From positions 1 to 64,000 of the forward strand of contig NZ_FTMD01000004.1 in assembly GCF_900156155.1 (NCBI RefSeq): DNA of 64,000 nt, given 5' to 3'. This DNA comes from Aromatoleum tolulyticum. GTDB taxonomy: Bacteria; Pseudomonadota; Gammaproteobacteria; Burkholderiales; Rhodocyclaceae. Below, piece after piece: positions 56,679 to 64,000 of the stretch. A program made the translations under genes and the position numbers. The notes under the pieces were generated by a model. It was not told the origin of the DNA. It made no database searches and saw nothing but the letters and a program-made list of their open reading frames with translations. Position 1 is the stretch's first letter. The number at the start of each line of letters is the position of its first letter.

Positions 56679-56714
56679 GACGGGGGGGCGGGCACCCGTG
56701 CCCGCCCCCCCGTC
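56679..56714 (+). terminator. Very stable hairpin after the first TakP-like gene
   Basis: Sixteen perfect base pairs (arms 56679-56694 and 56699-56714, opening GACGGGGGGG) around a CCCG loop, followed by GCCGTTTGTT. The T tract is poor, so it may act as a partial terminator or 3' stabiliser that raises the first binding protein over the rest of the operon. Confidence 0.6.
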
Positions 56715-56811
56715 GCCGTTTGTTAGGGTTTTCCGCGGCTTTTTCGGCCTATTCCGAACGGAGTACCCTCGGCGCCATTACAACCAGCAACACACTGAGA
56801 GGAGACATCTC

Positions 56812-57894
56812 GTGGAACGTCGCAAATTTCTGAAGAATGCCGGCCTCGCCGGGATCATCGCTGCGGGCACGGCTCCTGCGATCGTCGGCGCACAACAGGC
56901 CATCCGCTGGCGCCTGGCGTCGAGTTTCCCGAAATCGCTCGAAACCCTCTTTGGCGGCGCCGAAACCTTCGCGAAGAACGTCACCGAAGCGACGGGCGGC
57001 AAGTTCACCGTCAGCGTGCATGCCGCCGGCGAACTCGTCCCGGCCTTCGGCGTCGTCGACGCGCTGCAGCAGGACACCATCGAGTGCGCACACACCGCGC
57101 CCTACTACTTCTTCGGCAAGGACGAGACCTTCGCGCTCGACTGCGCCATCCCCTTCGGCATGAATGCGCGCCAGATGGCCGCGTGGATGAACGAAGGCAA
57201 CGGCATGAAACTGCTGCGCGAGTTCTATGCCCAGTTCAACATCGTGAACTTCATGATGGGCAACTCCGGCGCGCAGATGGGTGGCTGGTACCGCAAGGAG
57301 ATCAAGTCGGTCGCCGACCTCAACGGCCTCAAGATCCGCATCGGCGGCTTCGCCGGCCGCGTGATCTCGAAACTGGGCGCCGTGCCGCAGAACATCCCCG
57401 CCGGTGAAATCTACCAGGCGCTGGAAAAGGGCACGGTCGACGCCGCCGAATGGATCGGCCCCTACGACGACCTCCGCCTGGGCCTGCACAAGGTTGCCAA
57501 GAACTACTACTACCCTGCGTGGTGGGAAGGCAGCACCCAGTTCTCGCTGCTCGTGAACGCGAAGGCCTACAACGGCCTGTCGAAGGAGTACCAGTCGATC
57601 GTGCGCCAGGCCGCCGCCGATGCTCACATCGAGGTGCTCGCCCGCTACGACGCGCGCAACCCGACCTCGCTCAAGCAACTCATCGCCGAAGGCGCCAAGC
57701 TCCAGCGCCTGCCCAAGGATGTCATGGACGCGGCATTCAAGGCGTCGCGCGAAGTCTATGCCGAGCTGAACGGCAAGAACCCGAGCTGGAAGAAGATCTA
57801 CGGCGACTACTCGCGCTTCCTCGCCGACGCCTACCAGTGGCAAGGCATCGCCGAAGGCAGCTACGATCAGTACATGGCCGCACAGAAACTGTAA
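56812..57894 (+). CDS. TRAP transporter substrate-binding protein, TakP-like (copy 2)
   Basis: A 360-residue tandem paralogue of the preceding gene, with the same signal (ERRKFLKNAGLAG), the same length and mostly identical motifs (WRLASSFPKSL, AGELVPAFGV, YYYPAWWEG). Differences cluster in parts that line the binding cleft, for example the segment after NWK/SWK and the FNIVNFMMG versus YNIISFPMG stretch, so a different 2-oxo acid may be preferred. GTG start, GAGAGGAGACATCTC before it. A UUCG hairpin follows the stop. Confidence 0.94.
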   Translation: MERRKFLKNAGLAGIIAAGTAPAIVGAQQAIRWRLASSFPKSLETLFGGAETFAKNVTEATGGKFTVSVHAAGELVPAFGVVDALQQDTIECAHTAPYYFFGKDETFALDCAIPFGMNARQMAAWMNEGNGMKLLREFYAQFNIVNFMMGNSGAQMGGWYRKEIKSVADLNGLKIRIGGFAGRVISKLGAVPQNIPAGEIYQALEKGTVDAAEWIGPYDDLRLGLHKVAKNYYYPAWWEGSTQFSLLVNAKAYNGLSKEYQSIVRQAAADAHIEVLARYDARNPTSLKQLIAEGAKLQRLPKDVMDAAFKASREVYAELNGKNPSWKKIYGDYSRFLADAYQWQGIAEGSYDQYMAAQKL

Positions 57895-57905
57895 GCGACA
57901 CCGGA

Positions 57906-57928
57906 CGGCCCGCTTCGGCGGGCTGTTT
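57906..57928 (+). terminator. UUCG-loop terminator-like hairpin after the second TakP-like gene
   Basis: GCCCGC and GCGGGC pair around TTCG, with an extra G-T pair, followed by GTTTGC. It separates binding-protein from permease genes. Confidence 0.65.
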
Positions 57929-58029
57929 GCACTTCCGCCGCCGGCCGTTGCGCGGCTGCACCGGCGATCCGGCGGGCATGGCCCCGTAGCCATGCTCCTG
58001 CGTTACCACCCGTTTCAGGCACGTATCCG

Positions 58030-58638
58030 ATGGGAACTCTGCTCAAGTTGTCACAAACGATCGACGCACTCAGCCGGCTCATCGGCAGGATCGTCATCTG
58101 GTTCATCTTCGCCACAGCGGTGATCAGCGCATTGAACGCGGTGGCACGCAAGGCCTTCAACGTCGGCTCGAACGCCTTCCTCGAAATCCAGTGGTACCTG
58201 TTCGCCGCCGTGTTCATGCTCGGCGCCGGCTATGCCTTCCTGCAGAACGCCCACGTGCGCATCGACGTCGTCGCGGGGAAGCTGAGTGCGCGGGTGCGCA
58301 ACATCGTGGACGTCATCGGCATCATCGTCTTCCTGCTGCCGCTGTGCTACTTCATGATCAGCTTCTCGTGGCCGGTCGTGCACGGCGCCTACGTTTCGGG
58401 CGAAGTCTCGTCCAACGCCGGCGGCCTGATCCGCTGGCCCGTCTATGCCATGGTCCCGGCCGGCTTCGCACTGCTCGGGCTGCAGGCGATCTCCGAACTA
58501 TTCAAGCGCATCGCCTTCCTTACCGGCAAGGGGCCCGACAGTCTCGCCCACGACACGCATAACGACGCCGAGGAACACCTCCACGCCGCCGTCGGCGACA
58601 CCCCCCCGAACAACGCTGCCGGCGAGTCCCAGAAATGA
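58030..58638 (+). CDS. TRAP transporter small permease (DctQ)
   Basis: A 202-residue inner-membrane protein with four hydrophobic helices (about 19-41, 56-74, 95-117 and 139-160) and a charged C-terminal tail rich in His, Asp and Glu. The motifs NAFLEIQWYLFAAVFMLGAGY and HVRIDVV are typical of DctQ subunits. The start codon at 58030 is an ATG. Its stop overlaps the DctM start as ATGA, so the two permease subunits are translationally coupled. Confidence 0.94.
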   Translation: MGTLLKLSQTIDALSRLIGRIVIWFIFATAVISALNAVARKAFNVGSNAFLEIQWYLFAAVFMLGAGYAFLQNAHVRIDVVAGKLSARVRNIVDVIGIIVFLLPLCYFMISFSWPVVHGAYVSGEVSSNAGGLIRWPVYAMVPAGFALLGLQAISELFKRIAFLTGKGPDSLAHDTHNDAEEHLHAAVGDTPPNNAAGESQK

Positions 58639-60320
58639 TCGAATTCGTCTCCGCCAACATCGCCCCGATCATGTTCGGGGTCATCATCTTCTTCCTTCTG
58701 TCCGGCTTCCCGGTCGCCTTCTCGCTATCGGCCTGCGGCCTGTTCTTCGGCTTCGTCGGGCTCGAACTCGACATCATTCCGTCGACGCTGTTCCAGGCCC
58801 TGCCATTGCGGGTTTTGGGAATCATGCAAAATGAGAACTTGCTGGCAATTCCGTTCTTTACCCTTATGGGACTGATCCTTGAACGGAGCGGCATGGCCGA
58901 AGACCTGCTCGAAACCATCGGCCAGGTGTTCGGCCCGGTGCGCGGCGGTCTCGCGCTCGCGGTGATCTTCGTCGGCGCCCTGCTCGCCGCGACCACCGGC
59001 GTCGTCGCCGCCTCGGTGATCTCGATGGGCCTGATTTCATTGCCGATCATGCTGCGCTACGGCTACAGCCGCCCGATCGCCGCCGGCGTCATCACCGCCT
59101 CGGGTACCCTCGCACAGGCGATCCCGCCATCCCTAGTATTGATCGTGATGGCCGACCAACTAGGGCGGCCTGTTGGAGAGATGTATAAAGGCGCGATGAT
59201 CCCTGCGCTTGCCTTGGTCGGCCTGTATGCGCTGTTCATCATCGGCCTGGCGATATTCAAACCCAAGACGGTGCCGGCGCTGCCCCCCGAGGCACTCGCC
59301 TACCGCGAACCGGATGGCAGCTCCGGCCTGCGCTCGCTCGGAGCGCTGACGATAGTCGTCACCGCCGCGTCGATTGCCCTGGGCAAGAACTACGACACGG
59401 TCCTCCACTGGTTCAAGGGGCCGGACGTGGTCGCGCCAGCCCTCGACGAAGTCATCGTCGTAGCACTGACCTTCGGCACGATCCTCGCCCTCGTCCTCGC
59501 CCTCATCAACAAGGGGCTGAGGATCGGCCTGCTGTCGCGCATCGCCGAGCGCGTCACCTTCGTGCTCATCCCGCCGCTGATCCTGATCTTCCTCGTCCTC
59601 GGCACGATCTTCCTCGGTGTCGCGACGCCGACCGAAGGCGGCGCGATGGGCGCGGTCGGCGCGATGATCATGGCCGCATCGCGCAAGCGCCTCGACTTCA
59701 AGACCCTGATCCAGGCGCTCGAATCGACCTCGCGGCTGTCGATCTTCGTGCTGTTCATCCTCGTCGGCTCGACGATCTTCAGCTTCGTGTTCACGGCTGT
59801 CGATGGTCAGAAGTGGGTCGAGCACCTGTTCGACCGGCTGCCCGGCGGCCAGCTCGGCTTCCTGCTGTTCGTGAACACCGTGATCTTCTTCCTCGGCTGC
59901 TTCATCGACTTCTTCGAGATCGCGTTCATCCTGATGCCGCTCCTCGGGCCGGTCGCCGACAAGATGGGCATCGACCTGATCTGGTTCGGCGTCATCATCG
60001 CGATGAACCTGCAGACGTCCTTCCTGACCCCGCCCTTCGGCTTCGCGCTGTTCTACCTGCGCAGCGTCGCGCCGGCCAACGCCTACCTCGACCGCATCAC
60101 GAACAAACGCATCGAAGGGTTCAAGACCGGCGACATCTATCGCGGCTCGGTGGCCTTCGTGATCATCCAGCTGATCATGGTCGCCCTGGTCGTCGCCTTC
60201 CCCGAACTCGTCTCGGGCGGCCTCGACGAGAAGGCCAAGGTCGACCTCGACACCATCCAGATCCAGCAGCCCGCAGGCGAGAGCGGCTGGGGAGAGAGCG
60301 GCGGGGGCGCATGGAAGTGA
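58635..60320 (+). CDS. TRAP transporter large permease (DctM)
   Basis: A 561-residue inner-membrane channel subunit, longer than the usual 430 residues because of an insertion after about residue 210 that adds hydrophobic segments and a charged loop. Characteristic stretches are GLILERSGMAEDLL, ASGTLAQAIPPSLVLIVMADQLGRP-like (split here by context), GVATPTEGGAMGAVGA and TSFLTPPFGFALFYLRSVAP. The sodium-driven uptake substrate is probably a 2-oxo acid, from the TakP-like partners. Its last ten bases overlap the next gene. Confidence 0.94.
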   Translation: MIEFVSANIAPIMFGVIIFFLLSGFPVAFSLSACGLFFGFVGLELDIIPSTLFQALPLRVLGIMQNENLLAIPFFTLMGLILERSGMAEDLLETIGQVFGPVRGGLALAVIFVGALLAATTGVVAASVISMGLISLPIMLRYGYSRPIAAGVITASGTLAQAIPPSLVLIVMADQLGRPVGEMYKGAMIPALALVGLYALFIIGLAIFKPKTVPALPPEALAYREPDGSSGLRSLGALTIVVTAASIALGKNYDTVLHWFKGPDVVAPALDEVIVVALTFGTILALVLALINKGLRIGLLSRIAERVTFVLIPPLILIFLVLGTIFLGVATPTEGGAMGAVGAMIMAASRKRLDFKTLIQALESTSRLSIFVLFILVGSTIFSFVFTAVDGQKWVEHLFDRLPGGQLGFLLFVNTVIFFLGCFIDFFEIAFILMPLLGPVADKMGIDLIWFGVIIAMNLQTSFLTPPFGFALFYLRSVAPANAYLDRITNKRIEGFKTGDIYRGSVAFVIIQLIMVALVVAFPELVSGGLDEKAKVDLDTIQIQQPAGESGWGESGGGAWK

Positions 60321-60958
60321 GACCCACCCGCCTGTGCCTCGTGCGGCACGGCGAAACCGCGTGGAATGCGGAGCTGCGGCTGCAGGGGCACCTCGACGTG
60401 CCCCTCAACCTCACTGGCGAGGCACAGGCCGCGGCCACCGCCGCCAGCCTTGCCACCGTGCATTTCGCCGCCGTTTACTGCAGCGACCTGCAGCGGGCGC
60501 GCCAGACCGCCGTCGCCATTACGCGCAATCGCGCCGCCGCGGTCGAATTCCAGGACCGCCTGCGCGAGCGCCACTACGGCGCCTTCCAGGGGCTGACCTA
60601 CGCCGAGGCCGAAGCCCGCTTTCCGGACGACTATCGCCGCTTCAAGCAGCGCGACCCGCATTTCACCTTCCCCGGGGGCGGCGAAAGCCTCGCCGAGTTC
60701 GCCGGCCGCGTCGAAGGTGTCCTGGCCGATCTTGCCGCCTCGCACAGCGGTCAGCAGGTCCTGGTCGTCACGCACGGCGGCGTGCTCGACATCGTCCATC
60801 GCCTCGCCGCCGGCAAGCCGCTCGACGCCCCGCGCGACTTCACCATCCCGAACGCCGCCCTCAACTGGATCGAATACGACGGCACGCGCTGGCACCTCGT
60901 CAGCTGGGCCGACAAGCGCCACCTCGAAGCGTCCCGCGACGAACTGCCGAACGCGTGA
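60311..60958 (+). CDS. Histidine phosphatase superfamily protein (phosphoglycerate mutase-like)
   Basis: A 215-residue enzyme with the RHG motif in LCLVRHGETAWNAE near residue 12 and the second histidine in VVTHGGVLDIVHRL near 155. Members include CobC-type alpha-ribazole phosphatases, phosphoglycerate mutases and broad phosphatases; the sequence alone does not decide. It begins inside the last ten bases of dctM, so it is probably expressed with the TRAP operon. There is no metabolic link I can show. Confidence 0.88.
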   Translation: MEVRPTRLCLVRHGETAWNAELRLQGHLDVPLNLTGEAQAAATAASLATVHFAAVYCSDLQRARQTAVAITRNRAAAVEFQDRLRERHYGAFQGLTYAEAEARFPDDYRRFKQRDPHFTFPGGGESLAEFAGRVEGVLADLAASHSGQQVLVVTHGGVLDIVHRLAAGKPLDAPRDFTIPNAALNWIEYDGTRWHLVSWADKRHLEASRDELPNA

Positions 60959-61074
60959 CGCCGAGCCTTCGCGGCACCGGGCGCCGGCGATCGTCGCGCC
61001 CCCCGGCCGGCGTTTCATCCGCACTCCCCGTGCGTGCTAAACTCCGCCTTTAATCACCCCTTCGAGACCGTTTC

Positions 61075-62325
61075 ATGTTCTCTGCGCAAGACACCCTCGC
61101 CAAGGTCGATCCGGAACTGTGGGCAGCCATCCAGGCCGAAAACCGCCGTCAGGAAGACCACATCGAACTCATCGCCTCGGAAAACTACGTTTCCAACGCC
61201 GTGATGGAAGCGCAGGGATCCCAGCTGACCAACAAGTACGCCGAAGGCTATCCGGGCAAGCGCTATTACGGCGGCTGCGAGCACGTCGACGTCGCGGAGC
61301 AGATCGCGATCGACCGCCTCAAGAAGCTCTTCGGTGCCGATGCCGCGAACGTGCAGCCGAACTCCGGCTCGCAGGCCAACCAGGCCGTGCTGATGGCCTT
61401 CGCCAAGCCCGGCGACACCATCATGGGCATGAGCCTCGCCGAAGGCGGCCACCTCACCCACGGCATGCCGCTGAACATGTCGGGCAAGTGGTTCAACGTC
61501 GTCGCCTACGGCCTGAACGAGAAGGAAGAGATCGACTACGACCAGATGGAGCGCCTCGCCCGCGAGCACAAGCCGCGCATCATCGTCGCCGGCGCCTCCG
61601 CCTACTCCCTGCGCATCGACTTCGAACGCTTCGCGAAAGTCGCGAAGGAAGTCGGCGCGACCTTCTGGGTCGACATGGCCCACTATGCCGGCCTGATCGC
61701 CGCGGGCTACTACCCGAACCCGGTTCCGCACGCCGACGTCGTCACCTCGACCACGCACAAGACGCTGCGCGGCCCGCGCGGCGGCATCATCCTGATGAAG
61801 GCCGAGCACGAGAAGGCGATCAACTCCGCGATCTTCCCCGGCCTGCAGGGCGGCCCGCTGATGCACGTCATCGCCGGCAAGGCCGTCGCCTTCAAGGAAG
61901 CGCTGACGCCGCAGTTCCGCAACTACCAGGAACAGGTCATCGCCAACGCGCGCGTGATGGCGCGCGTGCTCGGTGAGGAGCGCGGCCTGCGCATCGTCTC
62001 GGGCCGCACCGAAAGCCACGTGTTCCTCGTCGACCTGCGCGCGAAGAACATCACCGGCAAGGCCGCCGAGGCCGCGCTGGGTGCCGCGCACATCACCGTG
62101 AACAAGAACGCCATCCCGAAGGACCCGGAAAAGCCCTTCGTCACCTCCGGCATCCGCATCGGCTCGCCGGCGATGACCACCCGCGGCTTCACCGAGATCG
62201 AGGCCGAGCAGATCGCGCACCTGATCGCCGACGTGCTCGACGCCCCCGAAGACGAGGCGGTCCTCACCCGCGTTCGTGGCAAGGTCGCCGAACTGTGCGC
62301 CAAGCACCCGGTGTATGGGAAATAA
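61075..62325 (+). CDS. glyA: Serine hydroxymethyltransferase
   Basis: A 416-residue PLP enzyme that converts serine and tetrahydrofolate to glycine and methylene-tetrahydrofolate. Signature stretches are [24 protein letters not shown] and the Schiff-base region [14 protein letters not shown] with the lysine near 229. A TAAACT -10-like box lies at about 61037. The gene ends at a textbook terminator, so the downstream nrdR has its own promoter. Confidence 0.98.
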   Translation: MFSAQDTLAKVDPELWAAIQAENRRQEDHIELIASENYVSNAVMEAQGSQLTNKYAEGYPGKRYYGGCEHVDVAEQIAIDRLKKLFGADAANVQPNSGSQANQAVLMAFAKPGDTIMGMSLAEGGHLTHGMPLNMSGKWFNVVAYGLNEKEEIDYDQMERLAREHKPRIIVAGASAYSLRIDFERFAKVAKEVGATFWVDMAHYAGLIAAGYYPNPVPHADVVTSTTHKTLRGPRGGIILMKAEHEKAINSAIFPGLQGGPLMHVIAGKAVAFKEALTPQFRNYQEQVIANARVMARVLGEERGLRIVSGRTESHVFLVDLRAKNITGKAAEAALGAAHITVNKNAIPKDPEKPFVTSGIRIGSPAMTTRGFTEIEAEQIAHLIADVLDAPEDEAVLTRVRGKVAELCAKHPVYGK

Positions 62326-62355
62326 TCCGCGGACAACGAGTCCTGCGTGAATAAC

Positions 62356-62394
62356 CGGGGTGTGCCGTCCTTGCACGGCACACCCCGTTTTTTT
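62356..62394 (+). terminator. Intrinsic terminator of glyA
   Basis: CGGGGTGTGCCGT and ACGGCACACCCCG form 13 perfect base pairs with a six-base loop, followed by seven T. It starts 31 bases after the stop codon. Confidence 0.95.
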
Positions 62395-62423
62395 GTGCGA
62401 GTTGAAAGAGGCCGACACACACC

Positions 62424-62939
62424 ATGAAGTGTCCGTTCTGCGGCGACCCGAACACCCAGGTCACCGACACACGCGAGAACGAAGACGGCGAGGTCGTCCG
62501 CCGCCGGCGCCGCTGCGCCCACTGCGACAAGCGCTTCACGACCTACGAGCGCATCGACCTCAAGATGCCGCACATCATCAAACGCAACGGCATGCGCACC
62601 GAGTTCGACCACGACAAGCTCACGAGCAGCCTCAAGCTCGCGCTGCGCAAGCGGCCGGTCACGCTCGAGGCGCTCGAATCTTCGGTCGACCGCATCGAAG
62701 CCAGGCTCCTGTCGCTGGGCGAAACCGAAGTCCCGAGCGAGAAGATCGGCGAGCTGGTGATGAAGGAGCTGAAGAAGCTCGACAAGGTCGCCTACATCCG
62801 CTTCGCGTCGGTCTATCGCAATTTCGCCGACGTCGACGAATTCTCCGAAGTGATCCGCGAAGTGCAGACGCGCCCGAAGCGCGGGCGCAAGGACAGTCCC
62901 GACCCCGCAGGTGCCGAGAATGACCTTTTCGGCAACTGA
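62424..62939 (+). CDS. nrdR: Transcriptional repressor NrdR
   Basis: A 171-residue repressor of ribonucleotide reductase genes. The N-terminal zinc ribbon has CPFC near the start and CAHC near residue 31, with basic RRRRR between. The ATP-cone domain (about 49-139) follows, for example [14 protein letters not shown]. The C-terminal tail is some 15-20 residues longer than usual and lysine-rich. The last 20 bases overlap ribD in another frame, so the two are linked, as is common in proteobacteria. Confidence 0.96.
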   Translation: MKCPFCGDPNTQVTDTRENEDGEVVRRRRRCAHCDKRFTTYERIDLKMPHIIKRNGMRTEFDHDKLTSSLKLALRKRPVTLEALESSVDRIEARLLSLGETEVPSEKIGELVMKELKKLDKVAYIRFASVYRNFADVDEFSEVIREVQTRPKRGRKDSPDPAGAENDLFGN

Positions 62940-64000
62940 CCACCGCGCGATGGCCCGCGCGCTGCAGCTCGCGGCGCGCGGCCTGGAAACCACCACGCCC
63001 AACCCGCGCGTCGGCTGCGTGCTGATGCGCGACGGCGAACTCGTCGGCGAGGGCTGGCACCGGCGCGCCGGCGAGGCGCACGCAGAGATCGAGGCCCTCA
63101 GGGTCGCCGGCGACGCGGCACGCGGGGCGACCGCCTATGTCACGCTGGAGCCCTGCGCGCACCACGGCCGCACGCCGCCCTGCGCCGAGGCATTGATCCG
63201 CGCCGGCATCGCCCGCGTCGTCGCGGCAATGGAGGACCCCAACCCGCTCGTCGCGGGCCGCGGCCTCGCCATGCTGCGCGAGGCGGGCATCGCGGCGAGC
63301 AGCGGCCTGATGGCCGGCGAGGCGCGCGAACTCAACATCGGCTTCATCGCGCGCATGACACGCGGACGCCCGTGGCTGCGTCTCAAGGCGGCGAGCACGC
63401 TGGATGGCAAGACTGCGCTGAACAACGGCGTCAGCCAGTGGATCACCGGCGAAGCGGCGCGGCGCGACGGCCATCGCTGGCGCGCGCGCGCGTGCGCCGT
63501 GCTCACCGGCATCGGCACGGTGCGCGGGGATGACCCGCAGCTCAACGTGCGCGCAGTGCCCTGCGAGCGCCAGCCACAGCGCGTCCTCGTCGACGCACGC
63601 CTCGACGTGCCGCTCTCGGCCAGGCTGCTGCAGGGCGGAAAGTGCCTCGTCGCCGCCGCGGTCGCGGACGAAGGCAAGATCGCCGCGCTCGCCGAGCGCG
63701 GCGTCGAGGTCGTCGTGCTGCCCGATACCGCGGGCAAGGTCGACCTCCCGGCGCTGATGCTGGAACTCGGACGTCGCGGCTTCAACGAAGTCCACGCCGA
63801 AGCCGGCTTCAAGCTCAACGGCTCGCTGCTGCGGGAAGGCTGCGTCGACGAGATCCTGCTCTACATGGCGCCCATGCTCGTGGGCGACACCGCACAGGGG
63901 CTGTTCAACCTGCCGGAGCTCGCCGCCCTCGACAAGGCAGTGCGGCTCGATCTGCGCGACGTGCGCCGCATCGGCGGCGACCTGCGGGTCATTGCCCGCC
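62920..64000 (+). CDS. ribD: Riboflavin biosynthesis deaminase/reductase RibD (cut by the window edge)
   Basis: The first 360 codons of a bifunctional enzyme, usually about 365-380 residues, so almost complete. The deaminase domain (about 1-145) has the zinc ligands in HAEIEALR and [12 protein letters not shown]. The reductase domain follows from about 147 with [23 protein letters not shown]. The start at 62920 ([15 protein letters not shown]) lies inside nrdR; a second ATG at 62950 also fits. It acts on the pyrimidine intermediate of riboflavin synthesis. The stop codon is beyond base 64000. Confidence 0.95.
   Translation, partial: MTFSATDHRAMARALQLAARGLETTTPNPRVGCVLMRDGELVGEGWHRRAGEAHAEIEALRVAGDAARGATAYVTLEPCAHHGRTPPCAEALIRAGIARVVAAMEDPNPLVAGRGLAMLREAGIAASSGLMAGEARELNIGFIARMTRGRPWLRLKAASTLDGKTALNNGVSQWITGEAARRDGHRWRARACAVLTGIGTVRGDDPQLNVRAVPCERQPQRVLVDARLDVPLSARLLQGGKCLVAAAVADEGKIAALAERGVEVVVLPDTAGKVDLPALMLELGRRGFNEVHAEAGFKLNGSLLREGCVDEILLYMAPMLVGDTAQGLFNLPELAALDKAVRLDLRDVRRIGGDLRVIAR

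Overview
The window reads as a stretch of chromosomal backbone from a GC-rich betaproteobacterium, most likely a Rhodocyclales member close to Azoarcus, Aromatoleum or Thauera. That placement is an inference. It rests on the base composition and on linkages familiar from that group: erpA-argC-rpsI-rplM, rppH/proS, tldD-nitrilase-yhdP/glnE, CYTH-CHAD next to sixA, and a TakP-type TRAP operon. No phage, insertion sequence, CRISPR array or tRNA gene was recognised. About 56 protein genes fill nearly all of the sequence.

Layout. At 0-8.5 kb a strong rRNA-type promoter points out of the left edge. It is followed by a CHASE-PAS-GGDEF-EAL protein, tyrS, an M23 peptidase, erpA, argC, rpsI and rplM. 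At 8.7-11.1 kb there is a divergent tryptophanase/tyrosine phenol-lyase relative, a 528-base gap that appears to encode a small RNA, and an OsmC protein. At 11.1-15.5 kb a leftward cluster holds a CBS protein, rubrerythrin, an Fe-S protein, DUF3501, a CNP1-like protein and Coq7, which looks like a redox or peroxide-stress unit. At 15.8-24.4 kb come rppH/proS, a lytic transglycosylase, a PilZ protein, a bactofilin, a QseE-QseG-QseF (GlrK/GlrR) two-component operon and a BON-domain protein. At 24.5-35.7 kb lie tldD, a nitrilase-family amidase, yhdP, glnE, a CYTH-CHAD protein and sixA. At 35.9-44.2 kb are two genes I do not recognise, mnmA, a secreted protein, nudJ, an ion transporter, ilvE, a zinc-finger protein, an NTF2-like protein and a phosphohexomutase. 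At 44.2-49.4 kb there is a large nested palindrome, then alaS, a cob(I)alamin adenosyltransferase and a DAHP synthase. At 49.6-54.1 kb an ECF sigma/anti-sigma pair precedes msrPQ and mog, with darP beyond. At 54.1-64.0 kb come pmbA/tldE, two tandem TakP-like binding proteins with one DctQ/DctM permease, a histidine phosphatase, glyA, nrdR and the start of ribD.

The strongest signals beyond gene calling are regulatory. (1) The gap after the tryptophanase-like gene has a leftward intrinsic terminator with eight T residues. Upstream of it lie a CU-rich segment containing two UCCUCC stretches, a stem-loop, and an FNR-type box, which together resemble an oxygen-controlled small RNA that blocks ribosome-binding sites. 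(2) Both genes flanking the qseEGF operon, bactofilin on the left and BON on the right, have good -24/-12 sigma54 promoters with TGTC-N10-GACA dyads at enhancer distance. That dyad is the consensus known for GlrR/QseF, so a local QseF regulon is likely. (3) A roughly 180-base nested palindrome lies between the phosphohexomutase gene and alaS. All three are pattern-based and have not been tested by any search.
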